Assembly (NCBI RefSeq): GCF_036108815.1
Contig: NZ_CP107985.1
Span: forward strand, 3,348,001 to 3,412,000
Origin: Streptomyces sp. NBC_00353
GTDB lineage: Bacteria > Actinomycetota > Actinomycetes > Streptomycetales > Streptomycetaceae
Direction of reading: 5' to 3'
Length of the DNA: 64,000 bases
The notes beneath the pieces are model-generated. The model had not been told where the DNA came from. It made no database searches and saw nothing but the letters and a program-made list of their open reading frames with translations. Position numbers and translations under genes: made by a program. This document shows, piece by piece, positions 61,165 to 64,000 of the stretch; the first letter of the stretch is position 1, and each line of letters begins with the position of its first letter.

Positions 61165-61232
61165 ATCGCCTCTTCCTGCTGCGGCGCGCGCTCTGTCGCA
61201 CGCCGGGCATCACACGCGAACTCTCAGGACGG
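61153..61232 (+). promoter_or_regulatory. Attenuator-type RNA pairing: leader peptide end with downstream ribosome site
   Basis: ccgtcctg (61153-61160, in the last leader codons) is perfectly complementary to caggacgg (61225-61232), which contains the AGGA ribosome site of the gene at 61238. Between them a 9-bp hairpin with one mismatch (cggcgcgcg 61182-61190 / cgcacgccg 61197-61205) would bring the two arms together. A ribosome stalled on the Cys codons would cover the first arm and free the ribosome site. Prediction by eye only. Confidence 0.5.
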
Positions 61233-61237
61233 TCCCT

Positions 61238-61795
61238 GTGTCTGCCTCTCCTTCACCCTCCCTGCGCGCGCCTGTCTCCGGTCCGCACTCCGGTGCCGGA
61301 CCCGGTCCGACAGCCGCGGAACTGCTCGAATTCGTCCGCCGTACGGCGGCGGACACCGCTCTCATCGCCGCACTCCCCCTCGATCCCGAAGGCCGTACCT
61401 GGATCCGGCTCGACGGGCCCGGTGGCAGCGAGGCCTGGCTGATCGGCTGGCCGCCGGGCACCGGCACCGGCTGGCACGACCACGCCGAGTCGCTCGGCGC
61501 CTTCACCACGGCCGCCGGCACCCTGAAGGAGCAGTCGCTCGCGGTGCGGCTGCCCACCGATGGCTGGAAGACGCTTGAACTGGCCGAAGGCGTCGATCGG
61601 TCCCGGCAGCTGTCGACCGGTCAGGGCAGGGGGTTCGGCCGGCACCATGTGCACGAGGTGCTGAACGAGTCCGACACCGAGCACGCCGTCTCGGTCCATG
61701 CGTACTATCCGCCGCTGCCGCGGATCCGGCGCTACAGCCGCACGGGCGCGGTACTCCGTCTTGAGCACGTCGAGCACCCGGAGGACTGGCAGTGA
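61238..61795 (+). CDS. Cysteine dioxygenase-family thiol dioxygenase
   Basis: 185 aa from the GTG at 61238 (VSASPSPSLR), AGGA 8 nt upstream; the frame is open further upstream, but that part is the leader region in another frame. Cupin with the iron ligands visible as His80 and His82 (GTGWHDHAESLGAF) and His139 (RHHVHEVLN). Members oxidise cysteine, or 3-mercaptopropionate, to the sulfinic acid. It overlaps the rhodanese gene by 4 bp (GTGA), so the two are translationally coupled in sulfur metabolism. Confidence 0.87.
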   Translation: MSASPSPSLRAPVSGPHSGAGPGPTAAELLEFVRRTAADTALIAALPLDPEGRTWIRLDGPGGSEAWLIGWPPGTGTGWHDHAESLGAFTTAAGTLKEQSLAVRLPTDGWKTLELAEGVDRSRQLSTGQGRGFGRHHVHEVLNESDTEHAVSVHAYYPPLPRIRRYSRTGAVLRLEHVEHPEDWQ

Positions 61796-62220
61796 GCCGC
61801 GACCTGAACAGCGGTACGGAGCGGGTGGGAATCGACGAGCTGCTGGAGCGGGTCCGGGCCGGATTCGACCGGATCGGTCCGCACGAGGCTGCGGCCGCCG
61901 CCGCGCACGGGGCCCTGCTGGTGGATATCCGCTATGCGGAGCTCCGCGACCGGGACGGACTGATTCCGGGGGCGCTGGTCGTCGAGCGCAATGAGCTGGA
62001 GTGGCGGCTGGACCCGCAGGGCAGCCATCGCGCACCGGAGGCGGTCGGCCATGACCTGCAGGTGGTGGTGGTGTGCAACGAGGGCTACGCGTCGAGTCTC
62101 GCGGTCGCATCCCTGCAGCAGTTGGGGCTGCACCGGGCGACCGATCTGATCGGCGGGTTCCAGGCGTGGCGGGCGGCGGGGCTGCCGGTCCGAGTCCGAC
62201 CCGCGGCGGGTGGCGCCTGA
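61792..62220 (+). CDS. Rhodanese-domain sulfurtransferase
   Basis: 142 aa, GTG start overlapping the preceding stop. Single rhodanese domain: LLVDIRYAELRDRDGLIPGALVVERNELEW, active-site Cys95 in VVVVCNEGYASSLA, and LIGGFQAWRAAGLPV. It transfers sulfane sulfur to an acceptor such as cyanide, thiols or a protein. Coupling to a thiol dioxygenase-like gene suggests handling of cysteine-derived sulfur. Confidence 0.9.
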   Translation: MSRDLNSGTERVGIDELLERVRAGFDRIGPHEAAAAAAHGALLVDIRYAELRDRDGLIPGALVVERNELEWRLDPQGSHRAPEAVGHDLQVVVVCNEGYASSLAVASLQQLGLHRATDLIGGFQAWRAAGLPVRVRPAAGGA

Positions 62221-62282
62221 CGGGTGACAGTTGCGGCCGCGATGCCCGCTCGGGACACCGCCCGCACTGCACCTCCGGCGGG

Positions 62283-64000
62283 TCACTGCTGGGAAGCAGC
62301 CACCTCCACCGGGCGGGCCTTCAGTGCGACCCGGCCGGGCAGCGCGGAGGCAACCAGCACCAGCAGCGCGGCTGCTCCCACCACCGTCGCGTACACCACC
62401 GGCATGACGGTGGGTGCCGCACCGCCGGTCATGCCGATGCTGAAGGCGGTGAGTACGGCGAGTGCGATGCCGGTGCCGAGGACGGCGGCGATCAGCAGGA
62501 CCGACAGGGCCTCGATACGGAGCATCCGCAGGACCTGGCGCCGGGTGGCACCGGCCAGGCGGAGCATGGCGAACTCCTTGATCCGTTCGGACACCGACAT
62601 GGCAAGGGTGTTGACGACCGCGATCGCGGTGAAGGCCAGGATCAGACCCATGGCGAGATAGTTGACCTCGGCGTTCTCCTGGTGCCGGTCCGCCTGGAGC
62701 CGGTCGGCAGTGGCAGGGGCTAGCACGGCGATGCCGGGGAACTTCTTCAGCGCGGCAGCGAGTGGGCCGCGGTCGCTGTCCCCGGCGACCAGGACCGTGG
62801 CAGCGAGGGGGTTGTCCATATGAAGGGCGACCAGGTCGTGGGGCAGGGTCAGGTCGCCGAAGCCCAGGCCGCGGGCGTAGACGGCGGCGACGGTGAGGGT
62901 GGCGGGCGTCCCGTCGCCGAGGTGCAGTTTCAGTGTGCTGCCGGGGTGCAGTCCCAGCCGCTCTGCGGCGAGTTCACTGACCGCGGCGGCGCCGGGATCC
63001 GCCACGAAGTCCGCGAGCGAACCGCCGGTCACCTCAGGATCCCAGGTGCGGCTCAGACCGGCCTGCGTGACGCCCTGGGCCTGGTACTTGTCGAGTCCGA
63101 CCCGGACGGTGGTCCGCACGACCTCGGTGGCGGCCGTGACCCCCTGGGTCGTACGGACGGTCTCGGCGGCGACGGACGGGATGCCGGGGCCCTGCGCGGC
63201 CAGGACCCAGGTGGCACGGGTACCTTCTCGGGCCTGGGTGCGGGCGGCACCGCCGAGGGTCGGCTGGACGAAGAGAACCGTGCAGGTCATCCCGATGAGC
63301 AGGGTGAGCGGGGTGACGACGGCGGCCATCCGGGTTGAGTTCCCGCGGATATTCGCGGTGGCGAGAGTGCCGCCGAAGCCGGCCAGTCGGAGCGGTCCCG
63401 CGAGCAGCGCCGACGCCATCCTGATGAGGAGCGGGCCGAGCAGCGACACTGCCGTGGCCAGCACCACGACGGCCAGGAAGGTGACGGGGGTCGAGGCCGC
63501 CTCGGTATGGAGGCCGCTGAGTACGACGACGAGGACTCCGCCGCCCGCGAGCAGCACCAGACCTGCGGCGATCCGGCCCCGGGCCGGCCGGTCGCGCTCG
63601 ACCGCGGCCTCGGCCATGGCTTCGGCCGGGCGGATACGGGCGATCCGGCGGCTGGAGATCCTGGCGGCTGCCCAGGCTCCGAGGAGGGTGACGGCGACGG
63701 CGGCGAAGGCCGGGAAGATGCCCGCGGTGCGTTCCAGGTTCGCGGGGATCGCCCCCATGTCGATGAATCGGCTGTGCAGCCAGGTGGCGAGCGGCAGTCC
63801 GGCCAGCGAGCCCAGTACACCGGCCACCGCTCCGACGATCAGCGCCTCACGGCCGAGGAGACGGCGTATCTGGCGCGATGTGGCGGCGATGGCGCGCAGC
63901 AGTGCCAGTTCTCGGTGGCGCTGCTGGATGGAGAGCGCAAAGGTGCCTACGACCACGAGGATCGCGACGAGGAGTGAGGTACCGCCCATCGCGCCACCCA
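62283..64000 (-). CDS. FtsX-family ABC transporter permease (5' end outside window)
   Basis: At least 572 residues; the frame remains open past 63989 to the right edge, so the N-terminus is missing. It has two FtsX-like (MacB-type) units: TSLLVAILVVVGTFALSIQQRHRELALLRAIAATSRQIRRLLGREAL at the visible start, and GLILAFTAIAVVNTLAMSVSERIKEFAMLRLAGATRRQVLRMLRIEAL near the end, each with a typical RELALLRAIGA-like loop, and a large extracytoplasmic domain between. It probably works with an ATPase encoded beyond the window. Substrate unknown (antimicrobial peptide or lipoprotein export are common). Confidence 0.88.
   Translation of the reverse strand, partial: GGAMGGTSLLVAILVVVGTFALSIQQRHRELALLRAIAATSRQIRRLLGREALIVGAVAGVLGSLAGLPLATWLHSRFIDMGAIPANLERTAGIFPAFAAVAVTLLGAWAAARISSRRIARIRPAEAMAEAAVERDRPARGRIAAGLVLLAGGGVLVVVLSGLHTEAASTPVTFLAVVVLATAVSLLGPLLIRMASALLAGPLRLAGFGGTLATANIRGNSTRMAAVVTPLTLLIGMTCTVLFVQPTLGGAARTQAREGTRATWVLAAQGPGIPSVAAETVRTTQGVTAATEVVRTTVRVGLDKYQAQGVTQAGLSRTWDPEVTGGSLADFVADPGAAAVSELAAERLGLHPGSTLKLHLGDGTPATLTVAAVYARGLGFGDLTLPHDLVALHMDNPLAATVLVAGDSDRGPLAAALKKFPGIAVLAPATADRLQADRHQENAEVNYLAMGLILAFTAIAVVNTLAMSVSERIKEFAMLRLAGATRRQVLRMLRIEALSVLLIAAVLGTGIALAVLTAFSIGMTGGAAPTVMPVVYATVVGAAALLVLVASALPGRVALKARPVEVAASQQ

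Noticed and set aside
1..64000. CRISPR arrays, insertion sequences, prophage, integrase/attachment sites, rRNA or tRNA genes
   Set aside because: No regularly spaced repeats, transposase or integrase motifs, or RNA gene signatures were seen on either strand.

Overview
The window is high-GC actinobacterial DNA, almost certainly from a Streptomyces chromosome. Codon third positions are strongly G/C, GTG starts with GGAGG-type ribosome sites are frequent, and the gene content includes the principal sigma factor HrdB, the sporulation regulator WhiH, class II ribonucleotide reductase with NrdR, LexA, RshA, and MiaA/MiaB. From memory, the gene order parE - protease - hrdB - whiH ... rnhB ... nrdJ-nrdR-lexA-dinG ... 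hflX ... rshA-dapF ... miaA ... miaB ... gluR/K-gluABCD follows the Streptomyces coelicolor core chromosome. No transposon, prophage, CRISPR array, rRNA or tRNA gene is visible. Most of the window is conserved core, with a few small accessory or regulatory points of interest.

Layout. 1-460: a DUF1453-type membrane protein gene, frameshifted and cut by the window edge. 593-7215: parE, a small DUF7455 protein, a secreted trypsin-like protease, hrdB and whiH. 7376-14602: a fused, degenerate ABC transporter, a Nudix/winged-helix protein, a DUF4192 protein, recQ behind a double DnaA-box palindrome, and a conserved unknown. 14669-18590: an unknown protein, rnhB, and a divergent TetR/MFS efflux pair with two near-identical operators. 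18768-24790: a DUF4153/DUF4173-type membrane protein, ADP-ribosylglycohydrolase, histidine phosphatase, YdbC-like, DUF1152 and TerD-like proteins. 24946-31970: the DNA precursor and SOS block (nrdJ, nrdR with two NrdR boxes, lexA with a LexA box, dinG). 32021-38178: a four-gene NRPS-independent siderophore (NIS) operon with two IucA/IucC synthetases, an N-acyltransferase and a class III aminotransferase. 38531-41187: two tandemly duplicated lipoprotein serine proteases sharing a 67-bp identical stretch. 41266-52234: hflX, an M1 aminopeptidase, rshA, dapF, a small membrane protein, miaA, an orphan MT0933-type antitoxin, a LigB-like dioxygenase-fold protein and miaB. 52333-59246: a TAXI solute-binding protein and the GluR/GluK two-component system divergent from the gluABCD glutamate ABC transporter. 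59428-62220: an FAD monooxygenase-like protein, then a Cys-rich leader peptide, a cysteine dioxygenase-like gene and a rhodanese. 62283-64000: an FtsX-family permease running off the right edge.

The most interesting item is the apparently leaderless 28-codon leader peptide at 61078-61164. It carries three of its cysteines in its last seven codons. Its final codons are perfectly complementary over 8 nt to the ribosome binding site of the downstream cysteine dioxygenase-like gene, which suggests a cysteine-sensing translational attenuator. Other good leads are the DnaA-box palindrome before recQ, the 10-nt-period repeats and inverted repeat between gluR and gluA, the uncharacterised NIS siderophore operon, and the WhiG-type promoter candidate in front of whiH. 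All functional statements come from reading the sequence and from family knowledge; no database search was run.
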